Counted from the first letter of the stretch, positions 1 to 10,510 are shown. The stretch: DNA of 64,000 bases from Aplectana chamaeleonis (GCA_029168955.1 JAPDOI010001066.1:163618-227617); one strand, 5' to 3'. Translations and numbers: made by a program. The notes: generated by a model not told the origin, from the letters alone.

Positions 1-128
1 TTTGCATTTATTTTTTGAAGATGCATACTGCTTCATCGGCGAAACGCCTCGTGACAATAACAGCGTAAAATGTGGTTACTGAACTTGGCCGTGTAAATTT
101 ATTTTTTCGCATTTTTGGGTGTACTTAC

Positions 129-327
129 CATTGAGCAGAACTCGATGTGCAACATTTTGCGATCGATTCGGATTTGAACATTCCTTTGTTTCAGTCCTTC
201 ACTTGTGACGGAAGTTCTGTACGTGTCGATTGGCCTTGCTGTGATTTCGTTAGGAGTTTTCGTAATATACCGTGTATTTCGAGGTAGAAGATGAAGTATT
301 AGATTACGTAGTTCAGGAAAACTGGAT
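129..327 (-). CDS. Candidate internal exon, unidentified protein
   Basis: On the minus strand an open frame of about 66 codons ends at a strong splice donor (ATG followed by GTAAGT, intron from 128 downward). A possible acceptor, ACATCAG, lies at 328. The peptide is mixed polar and basic (it includes RYITKTPNEITARP and KMLHIEFCSM) and has no membrane segment or motif I recognise. It lies about 160 bp downstream, on the same strand, of the small membrane-protein gene at 487-708. It could therefore be the next gene of a nematode operon, or an unrelated exon. The rest of the gene would lie beyond the left edge. The call rests on the donor and the open frame only. Confidence 0.3.
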
Positions 328-486
328 CTGATGTACATTTGTGTAGTGTGATTACTCCAAAGATGTATATGCTCTCAGCTGAAGATGTGCCATAAATTTG
401 AAGTATTTGAAGTTTTGTGTCTTCTACGATTTTTACCATTTATGGGCGATGCATTAGGCTTGTACAAACACTGGAATGTGAGCTCT

Positions 487-708
487 CTAAGATATTTTGA
501 AGAATGTATCCTCTTCGAGAGGCCCTATTGCACTATGTTCTGAGGGGATCGAATCGGCCAGCTCAGTTTGGCGCTGCTGAAGTTTATTCTTAAAAGCCAT
601 CTCTGCTCGTTCCGTTTCAGCCAGTCGACTTGACCAGTAGATGGCTAGGACCATGACCACGAGTGCAGCGAACATTACAACACCGAGCGGGATGAAAAAT
701 GTATCCAT
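487..708 (-). CDS. Small single-pass membrane protein, 73 aa
   Basis: A complete single-exon frame runs from ATG at 708-706 to a TAG stop at 487. Residues about 5-24 (starting FIPLGVVMFAALVV) form one hydrophobic segment long enough to cross a membrane. It is followed by a charged, helix-prone stretch rich in Glu, Arg, Lys and Gln (about residues 28-50) and an acidic tail. This suggests a short N-terminal anchor with the rest on one side of the membrane. A TTTTTTTAG acceptor sits seven bases before the ATG, the usual layout for a nematode trans-spliced start, which is why this ATG is chosen. A CATAAA motif about 60 bases past the stop could serve for polyadenylation. I do not recognise the family. 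Small subunits or assembly factors of membrane complexes often look like this, but no function can be assigned. Confidence 0.55.
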   Translation of the reverse strand: MDTFFIPLGVVMFAALVVMVLAIYWSSRLAETERAEMAFKNKLQQRQTELADSIPSEHSAIGPLEEDTFFKIS

Positions 709-724
709 CCTACCCCTAAAAAAA
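709..724 (-). promoter_or_regulatory. Probable trans-splice acceptor
   Basis: Read on the minus strand, a run of seven T then AG (AG at 717-716) is followed by the seven-base leader GGGTAGG and the ATG of the small membrane-protein gene. A polyT-AG directly before a start codon, with no coding frame upstream, is typical of spliced-leader acceptors in nematodes. An ordinary cis-intron from an upstream non-coding exon is the alternative. Confidence 0.45.
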
Positions 725-1082
725 CACGATCCAACGGTAGTCGAACACTTTTCACATGAGCAAACACGCCATAGAGGTTTTCGTCTTACTCATTTCATGG
801 TAATATTAAGGGCAGCGTTCACGATGATCATCCTCGTTGACTTTCCACTGTGAAATGATAGGAAAGGATCCTATTCTCGCAGTGTTGAAAGAACGGTAGA
901 AAACGAGCCAGTAGCGGCGAAATAACGGCTGCAAACAAGCGTTTTGGTGCCCCAGACACGCCTGGTGCCCCAGATCCGCCCCCTTGGAATGAACAAATGA
1001 GGACTCAGATTACAGGAATGATCAAGTGAAGGAAGTGCTGATAAGTGAGCTGATCGCTTCATTGCACTGATAGACGATTATA
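725..1082. other. No gene recognised
   Basis: This is a mixed-composition stretch upstream of the small membrane-protein gene. The only local pattern is a short direct duplication (GGTGCCCCAGA twice, around 945-975). If the gene has its own promoter it would be here, but no motif stands out. Confidence 0.4.
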
Positions 1083-1147
1083 ACTTGCCACCGGCACAAA
1101 ATTCTCACTCAGGAATTATCCCGTTAAAGTTGCGCTCTGGCCTATTG
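1083..1147 (+). repeat. Dispersed repeat, inverted partner at 3772-3840
   Basis: About 65 bases around GCCACCGGCACAAAATT are closely matched on the opposite strand at 3772-3840. A short piece of the same family (CCGGCACAAAATTCA) recurs near 12730. It is a mobile-element or repeat fragment rather than a gene. Confidence 0.55.
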
Positions 1148-1227
1148 AGGCAAGTTAAAACCTGTTTTACGTGTACAATGTCAAGACGCGTATGAACATA
1201 GACATGTTTAGACAAAGGTATTAACAA

Positions 1228-1292
1228 TTTTGCTGGTATAAAAGGCTCCTCATCTCACCGTGTGCCTCAGTCGGCTGTTCGGAGCCGGACCT
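1228..1292 (+). repeat. Dispersed repeat containing a TATA box-like motif
   Basis: GGTATAAAAGGC followed by CTCATCTCAC resembles the segment at 26112-26150 (GATATAAAAGGCGCCTCACC). The shared part starts at the TATAAAA motif. It may be a promoter-bearing piece of a transposon. No downstream frame is attached to it here. Confidence 0.35.
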
Positions 1293-1459
1293 GGGGTGCG
1301 TTCCAAGAAGATTTCCACGGGAGGAAAAATGAATCTGATAAGAGCCGACCAATGGTAGATTGAAAGACCGCATGAAATGAGCCTCTCTGTTAGATTATCA
1401 TTCGTTATATCTTATCAGACCCATTTTCCTCCCATGGAAATCTTATTGGAACGCACCCC
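1293..1459. mobile_element. MITE-like element, 167 bp, about 50-bp TIRs
   Basis: The left end GGGGTGCGTTCCAAGAAGAT and the reverse complement of the right end GGGGTGCGTTCCAATAAGAT match nearly completely for about 50 bp, through GGGAGGAAAA and TCTGATAAG. The interior is only about 65 bp and non-coding. A target duplication is not clear. It is a non-autonomous terminal-inverted-repeat element of unassigned superfamily. Confidence 0.75.
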
Positions 1460-1850
1460 TGGAAGGTGGCCTTAGTCACTTCCCAAAAGATCCGCCTGAT
1501 AACGGGGGATAATTTTTGTCACCGAGGGGATATCCCCATGGCTGGGGGGGGGGGGGTGGTTCCCAAGTGTGTGCCCATCTCCCCAAGGTTTGCAGTGGTG
1601 TGGACCCCACTGCGAATAGTGGTGGTGAGGTCACCCCCACCCCCTGTTAGGATCACAACAGGGATGATCCTTGTGGGATGTCCACGGGGTCCCCTGTGCA
1701 AACACGGAAACACCGAAAATGGACATGGACATTTCTTGAGCCGCTTACGGACAAATTTTGAACCGCTCAGGGGCTGCGGAAAGACGGATTTCTCCAGAGG
1801 ACGCCGGTCCGCGCACCTTTTGACATCGATGCGCTGATTAGAGGCTTGGC
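1460..1850. other. GC-rich stretch with a G13 run, no gene
   Basis: It is G/C rich, with an uninterrupted run of 13 G at 1544-1556 and several C or G pentamers to octamers. Opposed open frames on both strands of similar length (123 and 125 codons) show that the openness is compositional. I see no splice, domain or start context that would support a protein. Confidence 0.45.
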
Positions 1851-2125
1851 TCGGCTGCCAATGGTGCGACGGCCGCTGGCGGTGACGCAGGGCCATCGCA
1901 GTGTTAAAACACTGCGGCGTCCCTCGTAACCATTCACGCCCCGTTGGTCTCCCCTGTCCCAGAATACGACCGATTTTGGATCATTCAGCGCAGTTAAGAG
2001 GTCTGCAGAGTTGCACCGACCGGCGACTGGTCGCCAAGCGTTAGCCTTGACGCGGCAACAAAAATGTTTTCTGACCTTATCGTAGCCGCGTCGGTTGCCG
2101 CTCGCTGGCAGTTATGCGAGGTTGT
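1851..2125. repeat. Dispersed GC-rich repeat, related copy at 44811-44945
   Basis: Segments such as GGTCTGCAGA, CGGCGACTGGT, GACGCGGCA and GTTGCCGCTCGCTGGCAGT recur in the same order at 44811-44945. A second internal relative (GGCGGTGACGCAGGGCCATC) lies at about 1877-1940. It is a non-coding repeat family with internal duplication. Confidence 0.55.
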
Positions 2126-3387
2126 CGCAGCGTTAAAAAAAGTTCGGTCGCACTCGTCGCCGAATGTCCTTACCAGGGCTTGGCGGAACTGTTCCTATTC
2201 TGTATCCGTATTTCCGTTGTTTTTTTTTTGGGTGGGGGGCTGTTCCGTCCCGCTTCCGTTTCCGACTATTTGGCGCGGGAAAAGGAAGGGTATAGTGCTG
2301 CACGTTTAATGGTAGTGGGTCTAGGCAAGGGTATGTGAAGGCATTTTGAGGCGCTGAAAAGAACTTTCGAAAACTTGTGTTCAATACAATATCTGAGCCT
2401 GGTTGAGATTCTCGACAAAGTTCAGGGTTTTAAAATTGCCTCCCTCCCAGAATGATGACACAAGTTAGGCGTGGCAATGATTGAACCGCATTTCGGTGAG
2501 TTTTTTGAAAAGCTTTTTGCCCGAAAATGAATGATTTTTAGTTTGTCTATCTCCAAAGCAGCAATAGGAATCCAGACACGGTTTTTTGGCACGAACAGCC
2601 TGTCCTCCAGGAAGGAGTCTAGGCGGAGACAGGTGGAAGTTTTCCCGGGAAGCGGCACTGCGTGTTAGAGGCGGGTCCCAATAGAATTTTCCTTTCCTCG
2701 CCGAACAGATTTTTTTTACTCTCTGAATTCATTCGTGTGGTATTAGCTCCGGTAGGCAACTGAGGTCCAAATTAAAATCTTAAAAGTCGTAGATGAGAAT
2801 CTGAAGATTGACTGTTGAAGGGCCTTGAACACATAGCGCGGCCTCCTTCATTCATCTATACCTAGTGCGGCTTGAACTTGTTTCCGGGAGACAGGCTGTA
2901 CACTGCTTCGACGGTGCAGCTAAACATACTGAGTAATTTATGATACTGTCTTTTTGGATTTTCAAGGAGCAAGGATTAGCTATCGTTGAATACCTTATAC
3001 TGATTTCATGTAATTTGAATAATTAATAATTGTTGACTGAAACGTGAGAATGAGACAATCCATAAGGTGGCGGAAAAGGACGACTTTGGGCGGATATGGT
3101 TGTGACACCCATGACATAGTTGCATTTTGCTTCCTACAAACTTCCATTGTGACGGGTCATTGTGGAACCCACGTAGAATGCTATAGTTAGTGGTTATTGG
3201 AATGAGGTCGACACAGCTAATCTATCGTTCAGTTTAGCTAGAAGAATGTTACACATTGTCGATGGAGGAGAACCGGCAAAGCCGGTATATCGTTTGGCGA
3301 AGCTTTGATGATACACATTGTTGATGGAGAGAGGACGGCGAATTCTGTCTGTAGTTTAGTGAAGCCAAAGAAGTGGTAGGCACTCTT
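2126..3387. other. No gene recognised
   Basis: Apart from a T10 tract at about 2219-2229 and short poly-G/C runs I see no tandem repeat, inverted repeat or credible coding frame. Around 3245-3330 a short phrase recurs (CACATTGTCGATGGAG and CACATTGTTGATGGAG), a diverged direct repeat about 64 bp apart. Confidence 0.4.
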
Positions 3388-3575
3388 TCGGAATAGACGA
3401 CCCACTTGGATATAAAAGGTTTTTGCATGCAGCTCCATGATCATTTTGTCACGTTCTTGCTTCTAAACATGTAGAAGCATAGAACAACATGTAAAATTTG
3501 TGCAAAGAACATATATGAAACACCTCGAAAATCCGATTCTTTTAAGTGGGTCGTCTATTCCGAAAGAGTACCAAG
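3388..3575. repeat. Inverted repeat, about 32-bp arms
   Basis: ACTCTTTCGGAATAGACGAC at the left is matched in reverse complement by GTCGTCTATTCCGAAAGAGT at the right. The arms are about 32 bp, including CCCACTTGG, separated by about 125 bp. It is either a small MITE or a hairpin; no target duplication could be fixed. Confidence 0.6.
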
Positions 3576-3771
3576 TGCTATACATAGTCATTAGCAAAGA
3601 CCGCCATAAGCCGAATTATCATTTGTTTCATTATTGCCCTACTATGTTTAGTCTCTTTAACTTGCCGTTTAGGTGTCGCGTTCTGTTGTTTTTCTTTTAC
3701 ATGGTTCTAACGTTTTATAAATCAAATCAAATCGTTCAGAGAAGCTTCAGGTTCATGCGCTTATTAACAAT

Positions 3772-3840
3772 ATTCCAGAGCGGAACTTTGACAGGATATT
3801 TCCTGAGTGAGAATTTTGTGCCGGTGGCAAATTATCAACG
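3772..3840 (-). repeat. Inverted partner of the repeat at 1083-1147
   Basis: The reverse complement contains GCCACCGGCACAAAATTCTC and CAGGAA, as at 1083-1147. The two copies face each other across 2.6 kb. Confidence 0.55.
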
Positions 3841-4202
3841 TATTGCACTGATAGGTATCGCTCCAGTCGCGAAGCGGCTGGAGAGGTTTGGTTTTGCCTA
3901 GACCTTGTGATCACTTCTAATTTTATAAAGTAGTTTATAAAACCATTTAAACAAATTTTCGGCAGATTCCTTCTGGATATAAGTGAAGGGGTCCAAAGAC
4001 ACCAGCTCTCAAAATTTGAGCCGAATCGGTTCACAAATAACAAAGTTGTGAGGCCGAAAGCTTAGGAAAAATTGATGGTGTGCGCCGTAGGTCAGGGCCG
4101 TAGGCCGTAGGCCGTCACGCTTTTCATTCTTCACTGCTAGTATTCACTGCCAATGGTCACAGGCGGTCAATTTCAGGCAGGTAAGTTGGGGGACGCAGGC
4201 TG
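3841..4202. other. No gene; left flank of the CRE array
   Basis: Mixed sequence. GGCCGTAG is repeated about three times at 4090-4115 just before the array starts. No coding or structural feature was found. Confidence 0.4.
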
Positions 4203-7200
4203 GTGAAAGTGCATCTGGCTTCTGATGACGTCATCGGGACGTCATGAAAAGTGCATCTGCCTTCTGATGACGTCATCGGGACGTCATGAAAAGTGCATCT
4301 GGCTTCTGATGACGTCATCGGGACGTCATGAAAAGTGCATCTGGCTTCTGATGACGTCATCGGGACGTCATGAAAGTGCATCTGGCTTCTGATGACGTCA
4401 TCGGGACGTCAGAAAGTGCATCTGGCTTCTGATGACGTCATCGGGACGTCATGAAAAGTGCATCTGGCTTCTGATGACGTCATCGGGACGTCATGAAAAG
4501 TGCATCTGGCTTCTGATGACGTCATCGGGACGTCATGAAAAGTGCATCTGGCTTCTGATGACGTCATCGGGACGTCATGAAAAGTGCATCTGGCTGATGA
4601 CGTCATCGGCACGTCATGAAAAGTGCATCTGGCTTCTGATGACGTCATCGGGACGTCATGAAAAGTGCATCTGGCTTCTGATGACGTCATCGGGACGTCA
4701 TGAAAAGTGCATCTGGCTTCTGATGACGTCATCGGGACGTCATGAAAAGTGCATCTGGCTTCTGATGACGTCATCGGGACGTCATGGAAAAGTGCATCTG
4801 GCTTCTGATGACGTCATCGGGACGTCATGAAAAGTGCATCTGGCTTCTGATGACGTCATCGGGACGTCAGGAAAGTGCATCTGGCTTCTGATGACGTCAT
4901 CGGACGTCATGAAAGTGCATCTGGCTTCTGATGACGTCATCGGGACGTCGTGAAAAAGTGCTTCTGGCTTCTGATGACGTCATCGGGACGTCGTGAAGTT
5001 CTTCTGGCTTCTGATGACGTCATCGGGACGTCGTGAAAAGTGCATCTGGCTTCTGATGACGTCATCGGGACGTCATGAAAAGTGCATCTGGCCTGATGAC
5101 GTCATCGGGACGTCATGAAAGTGCATCTGGCTTCTGATGACGTCATCGGGACGTCAGGAAAAGTGCATCTGGCTTCTGATGACGTCATCGGGACGTCATG
5201 AGAAGTGCATCTGGCTTCTGATGACGTCATCGGGACGTCATGAAGTGCATCTGGCTTCTGATGACGTCATCGGGACGTCAGGAAAAGTGCATCTGGCTGA
5301 TGACGTCATCGGGACGTCAGGAAAAGTGCATCTGGCTTCTGATGACGTCATCGGGACGTCGTGAAAGTGCATCTGGCTGATGACGTCATCGGGACGTCAT
5401 GAGAAGTGCATCTGGCTGATGACGTCATCGGGACGTCATGAAAAGTTCATCTGGCTTCTGATGACGTCATCAGGACGTCAGAAAGTGCATCTGGCTTCTG
5501 ATGACGTCATCGGGACGTCATGAGAAGTGCATCTGGCTTCTGATGACGTCATCGGGACGTCGTGAAAAGTGCTTCTGGCTTCTGATGACGTCATCGGGAC
5601 GTCGCGAAAAGTTCTTCTGGCTTCTGATGACGTCATCGGGACGTCGTGAAAGTGCATCTGGCTTCTGATGACGTCATCGGGACGTCATGAAAAGTGCATC
5701 TGGCTTTGATGACGTCATCGGGACGTCGTGAAAAGTGCATCTGGCTTCTGATGACGTCATCGGGACGTCAGGAAAAGTGCATCTGGCTTCTGATGACGTC
5801 ATCGGGACGTCATGAAAGTGCATCTGGCTTCTGATGACGTCATCGGGACGTCAGCGAGAAGTGCATCTGGCTTCTGATGACGTCATCGGGACGTCATGAA
5901 AGTGCATCTGGCTTCTGATGACGTCATCGGGACGTCGCGAGAAAGTGCATCTGGCTTCTGGTGACGTCATCGGGACGTCAGGAAAGTGCATCTGGCTTCT
6001 GATGACGTCATCGGGACGTCATGAAAAGTGCATCTGGCTTCTGATGACGTCATCGGGACGTCATGAAAAGTGCATCTGGCTTCTGATGACGTCATCGGGA
6101 CGTCATGAAAAGTGCATCTGGCTTCTGATGACGTCATCGGGACGTCATGAAAAGTGCATCTGGCTTCTGATGACGTCATCGGGACGTCGCGAAAAGTGCA
6201 TCTGGCTGATGACGTCATCGGGACGTCAGGAAAAGTGCATCTGGCTTCTGATGACGTCATCGGGACGTCATGAAAAAGTGCATCTGGCTTCTGATGACGT
6301 CATCGGGACGTCAGTGAAAAGTGCTTCTGGCTTCTGATGACGTCATCGGGACGTCGTGAAAAGTTCTTCTGGCTTCTGATGACGTCATCGGGACGTCGTG
6401 AAAGTGCTTCTGGCTTCTGATGACGTCATCGGGACGTCGTGAAAAGTGCATCTGGCCTGATGACGTCATCGGGACGTCGCGAAAGTGCATCTGGCTTCTG
6501 ATGACGTCATCGGGACGTCAGGAAAAAGTGCATCTGGCTTCTGATGACGTCATCGGGACGTCGCCAGAAAGTGCATCTGGCTTCTGATGACGTCATCGGG
6601 ACGTCATGAAAGTGCATCTGGCTTCTGATGACGTCATCGGGACGTCGTGAAAAACTGCATCTGGCTTCTGATGACGTCATCGGGACGTCGTGAAAAGTTG
6701 CATCTGGCTTCTGATGACGTCATCGGGACGTCGTGAAAGTGCATCTGGCTTCTGATGACGTCATCGGGACGTCAGGAAAAGTTCTTCATTTGATGACGTC
6801 ATCGGGACGTCGTGAAAAGTGCATCTGGCTTCTGATGACGTCATCGGGACGTCATGAAAGTGCATCTGGCTTCTGATGACGTCATCGGGACGTCAGGAAA
6901 AGTGCATCTGGCTTCTGATGACGTCATCGGGACGTCATGAAAAGTGCATCTGGCTTCTGATGACGTCATCGGGACGTCATGAAAAGTGCATCTGGCTATT
7001 GATGACGTCATCGGGACGTCATGAAAAGTGCATCTGGCTTCTGATGACGTCATCGGGACGTCAGGAAAGTGCATCTGGCTTCTGATGACGTCATCGGGAC
7101 GTCATGAAAGTGCATCTGGCTTCTGATGACGTCATCGGGACGTCAGGAAAAGTGCTTCTGGCTTCTGATGACGTCATCGGGACGTCGTGAAAAGTTCTTC

Positions 7201-7556
7201 TGGCTTCTGATGACGTCATCGGGACGTCGTGAAAAGTGCATCTGGCTTCTGATGACGTCATCGGGACGTCAGGAAAAGTTCTTCTGGCTTCTGATGACGT
7301 CATCGGGACGTCATGAAAGTGCATCTGGCTTCTGATGACGTCATCGGGACGTCGTGAAAAGTGCTTCTGGCTTCTGATGACGTCATCGGGACGTCGTGAA
7401 AGTGCATCTGGCTTCTGATGACGTCATCGGGACGTCGTGATGGGCTTCTATGACGTCATCGGGACGTCGTGAAAGTGCTTCGGGCTTCTGATGACGTCAT
7501 CGGGACGTCGTGAAAACGGGCTTCTGATGACGTCATCGGGACGTCGTGAAAAGTGC
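4203..7556. repeat. 42-bp minisatellite array with a CRE palindrome in each unit
   Basis: About 80 head-to-tail units of 37-43 bp (most often 42). Each contains the perfect palindrome TGACGTCA, then CGGGACGTC(A/G)TGA with a second CGTCA-type half-site in most units, then AAAGTGCATCTGGCTTC. TGACGTCA is the classical cAMP-response element bound by CREB/ATF bZIP factors. Variation is mostly short indels in the AAAA run and around CTTCTG. Variants ending GTTCTTCTGGC or GTGCTTCTGGC cluster near 4.95, 5.6, 6.35 and 7.2 kb, so the array has higher-order blocks. Because 42 is divisible by three, open frames (60-139 codons) appear on both strands; these are not genes. Confidence 0.95.
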
Positions 7557-8535
7557 GGGCCTACCCCAGACGGGGGCACTCAAGATTCAAGTCAGAAATG
7601 GAATGAACCACCGATCTATAACGCTATCAATCAAAGTATTTCTACACAACTTCATGAACAACAATGACTGATAGCAGCATCAAGCACCTTTTATCAAGGT
7701 TTCCATTCATTTTCATGAGAAAGTCGTGGGTGCCCCGTCTAAGATAGTCCCAAGAGTGCTTTGGGCTTGATGACGTCATCGGGACGTCGTGAAAAAGTGC
7801 GGGCCTACCCCCAGACGGGGGCACTCAAGATTCAAGTCAGAAATGGAATGAACCACCGATCTATAACGCTATCAATCAAAGTATTTCTACACAACTTCAT
7901 GAACAACAATGACTGATAGCAGCATCAAGCACCTTTGTCAAGGTTTCCATTGATTTTCATGAGAAAGTCGTGGGTGCCCCCCGTCTAGGATAGTCCCAAG
8001 AGTGCTTCGGGCTTCTGATGACGTCATCGGGACATCGTGAGAAGTGCGGGCCTACTCCAGACGGGGGGGGGGCACTCAAGATTCAAGTCAGAAATGGAAT
8101 GAACCACCGATCTATAACGCTATCAATCAAAGTATTTCTACACAACTTCATCAACAACAAAGACTGATAGCAGCATCAAGAACCTTTATCAAGGTTTCCA
8201 TTCATTTTCATGAGAAAGTCGTGGGTGCCCCCCCCCCGTCTAAGAAAGTCCCAAAAGTGCTTCGGGCTTCTGATGACGTCATCGGGACATCATGAGAAGT
8301 GCGGGACTATCCTAGACGGGGGGGGGGGCACTCAAGATTCAAGTCAGAAATGGAATGAACCACCGATCTATAACGCTATCAATCGAATTATTTCTACAGA
8401 ACTTCATCAACAACAATGATTGATAGCAGCATCAAACATCTTTTATCAGGTTTTCCATTCATTTTCATGGGAAAATCGTGGGTGACCCCTTCCCCGTCTA
8501 GGATAGTCCCAAAAAGTGCTTCGGGCTTCTGATGA
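7557..8535. repeat. Composite tandem repeat: MITE-like insert plus CRE unit, four copies of about 245 bp
   Basis: Four copies begin at about 7557, 7803, 8047 and 8303. Each has a roughly 200-bp block followed by one CRE-array monomer (TGACGTCATCGGGAC). The block has inverted ends: CTATCCTAGACGGGGG on the left and the reverse complement CTATCTTAGACGGGGC on the right, continuing into GGCAC. This looks like a small transposon that landed in one array monomer and was then amplified together with it. The G run in the left end varies between copies (5 to 9 G). Confidence 0.8.
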
Positions 8536-9186
8536 CGTCATCGGGACGTCGTGAAAAGTGCTTCGAGCTTCTGATGAAGTCATCGGGACGTCGTGGAAAC
8601 CCGGATAGTGGGCAGGTGTTCGGGACCCGTTGCTGCTCATCCGAAAAGTTGTGAAGACCACCCCGTAGAGTGAGCAGGAGCCCAGACTCGATGCTAGCCA
8701 TCCGAGAAATTATGACCCGGAATTCGCGCAGGAGAGGACACCTTGCAAAACTTTTGTAAAAGTGTAAGGATGACAAGCATAGCAAGCAGAAAGTTTGAGA
8801 TGTTATGTGAGTCATGTCAGGTCATGTTGCCAGGCTGCTTTTTCAGTTTCGTAAGGTCATTCACACAACCCCATTTTGAGTGCTCCTCTTCCTTCTTCAC
8901 CAGCCTACTGATTTTTTCTGCAATAAATGGTATATGCTTGCTTATTAGCATCCAAATTCAAAAACAAATTGTTAGAACTATCTCCATTCGCAGCTCAGCA
9001 GAGCTTTTTCATATCAGATTCATGGAATCGAAGCGGCTGTTCTGCGAACGAATGGGGCAACGGAAACGAAATAATGAGTATGTAAAACTGCTTTGTTCCA
9101 CTGATGTGAAAGTGTCCAGATGGAATGGAAGGTAGTTTCTGACTGTCCCGGTTTTAAGTTGGTTTTATTTGAAAGCGAAGAACTGC
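8536..9186. other. Array edge and unannotated sequence
   Basis: Two further decayed array units occur at 8520-8600 (one has TGAAGTCATC in place of TGACGTCATC). After that there is no repeat, and no frame with domain, splice or start support. Confidence 0.4.
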
Positions 9187-9477
9187 AGGCAGATTCTGCA
9201 TCCGGCTGTAGGCCAGCAGGCTTTCATGATTATCGACCGGGCTGGCTACGACTGGGCGACCAACTATAACCGGGGCCTAAGGTCCCCGTCAGAGTTGGTT
9301 GAGAAAATCACAGTGGCCGACCCGTTCGATACGTATGAAAACATGGAAGGTGCAAATAACACCCGGTGTAGCCAGATGTGGCTGACGCGATCAATAAGAA
9401 TGAATTATGTGGAACGATATCATGGATATCATTCATTTGTTAGCTAATTTCATGTGACCATTGGCCTTGTCAGACAC
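9187..9477. repeat. Dispersed repeat, diverged and permuted copy at 18318-18611
   Basis: Shared blocks include TTTCATGATTATCGACCGGG, CAGAGTTGG, ACACCCGGTGT, TGTGGCTGACGCG and ATATCATGGATATCAT. The block order differs: here the TTTCATGAT block comes first, while at 18.3 kb it comes last, as expected if both derive from a tandem unit. No target duplication or frame was found. Confidence 0.6.
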
Positions 9478-9488
9478 ATCGAGACAGG

Positions 9489-9785
9489 CACGCTCATGCT
9501 GATCATTTTTTGCGCAGGGCTACCGTAACCGTCCTTAAAATTTTTTCCAAGTGTCAGCATGGTTATGAGCACATCCTAATAGCCAACAAACATGTTTGCA
9601 CATATCGACCTCCTCAGCCACTCCCAGGTGTCTTCTCGAGAAGAGTGGTGTGTGAATGAATGCATACCGCTACTCCGCCCTTTTATACCACCGCATGTTA
9701 TGAGCGTGTGTTTACATTCGTTATCATGTTTTGTTCAAGAATGGTTACGGTAGCCCTGCGGAAATAGTGATCGGCATGGGCGGGC
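9489..9785. mobile_element. MITE family A, copy 1 (about 297 bp)
   Basis: The terminal inverted repeats are about 40 bp: CACGCTCATGCTGATCATTT and CGCAGGGCTACCGTAAC on the left match GTTACGGTAGCCCTGCGG and GATCGGCATGGGCG on the right. The interior is non-coding and contains CTTTTATACC near the right end. Two much closer relatives of each other lie inside array 3 (39420-39715 and 40618-40913). This solo copy is more diverged. Confidence 0.8.
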
Positions 9786-9948
9786 TTTTCACATCGAGTG
9801 ATTTTTCTGAGATAGTTTTACAACAGTTTGGGTCATTGATTCCTGTGACCACAGAAAGAGGACTGATCCAGTGGGGAGATGAAGAGGTCTTTGTTCGAAA
9901 TTTCTTGCATGGATATTACAGCGTAATATCAAGAAAAAGTGAACAATT

Positions 9949-10448
9949 CTGTAAAAAAGGGTCTCCCAAGCAGAAGTGGTTTGGTTAGCGTTACAAATGC
10001 TTCAACAAAAGGGAACAATAGGAAAGCGGAAAGAGGAGAGTCTACAAAAAATGAACAATATCCTCCAAGAACTCTTTTTCTTTTCGAAACTTCCAAACAG
10101 CGGAAACAAACCGTTGTGGTATTTTACGAGGAAGAATTGACTGGTTCCTAAAACAATTTAACATCATCTCCCCTTTTAATGATAGCTCTTAGGTTTACAT
10201 GCATATATACATATTTTATCGGCACTCACATAATCAAAGTCCTTTATGGAGCCAAAAGCGCTTCCTCATAGAGAACCACAACGGTTTGTTTCCGCTGTTT
10301 GGAAGTTTCGAAAAAGAAAAGAGTTCTTGGAGGATATTGTTCATTTTTTGTAGACTCTCCTCTTTCCGCTTTCCTATTGTTCCCTTTTTGTTGAAGCATT
10401 TGTAACGCTAACCAAACCACTTCTGCTTGGGAGACCCCTTTTTTACAG
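9949..10448. repeat. Foldback element, about 188-bp arms
   Basis: The left arm (9949-10136, beginning CTGTAAAAAAGGGTCTCCC) is almost perfectly reverse-complementary to the right arm (10260-10448, ending GGGAGACCCCTTTTTTACAG). The loop is about 125 bp and AT-rich, with GCATATATACATATTTT. Open frames in the arms mirror each other on opposite strands, so they reflect the symmetry, not a gene. Transcription through it would give a long hairpin. Confidence 0.88.
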
Positions 10449-10510
10449 ATCATCCTTCTAGCGGTCAATTTCTCCACGCTCAAAAATCAACGTAAACAAA
10501 GGAGGGCCTA

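Noticed and set aside
1466..1896. Two overlapping opposed frames of 123 and 125 codons
   Set aside because: They occupy a GC-rich, G-run-containing repeat area. Neither has a recognisable domain, and such mutual openness is expected from composition.
4157..7335. Repeated MTSSGRHEKCIWLL and MTSSEARCTF proteins on both strands
   Set aside because: Same cause, in array 1. The palindromic TGACGTCATC makes both strands read MTSS. No biological coding signal.
4203..8535. Centromeric satellite
   Set aside because: The 42-bp unit, the 3-kb size and the location next to gene fragments do not point to a centromere, and strongylid-type nematode chromosomes may be holocentric. No evidence either way in the sequence.
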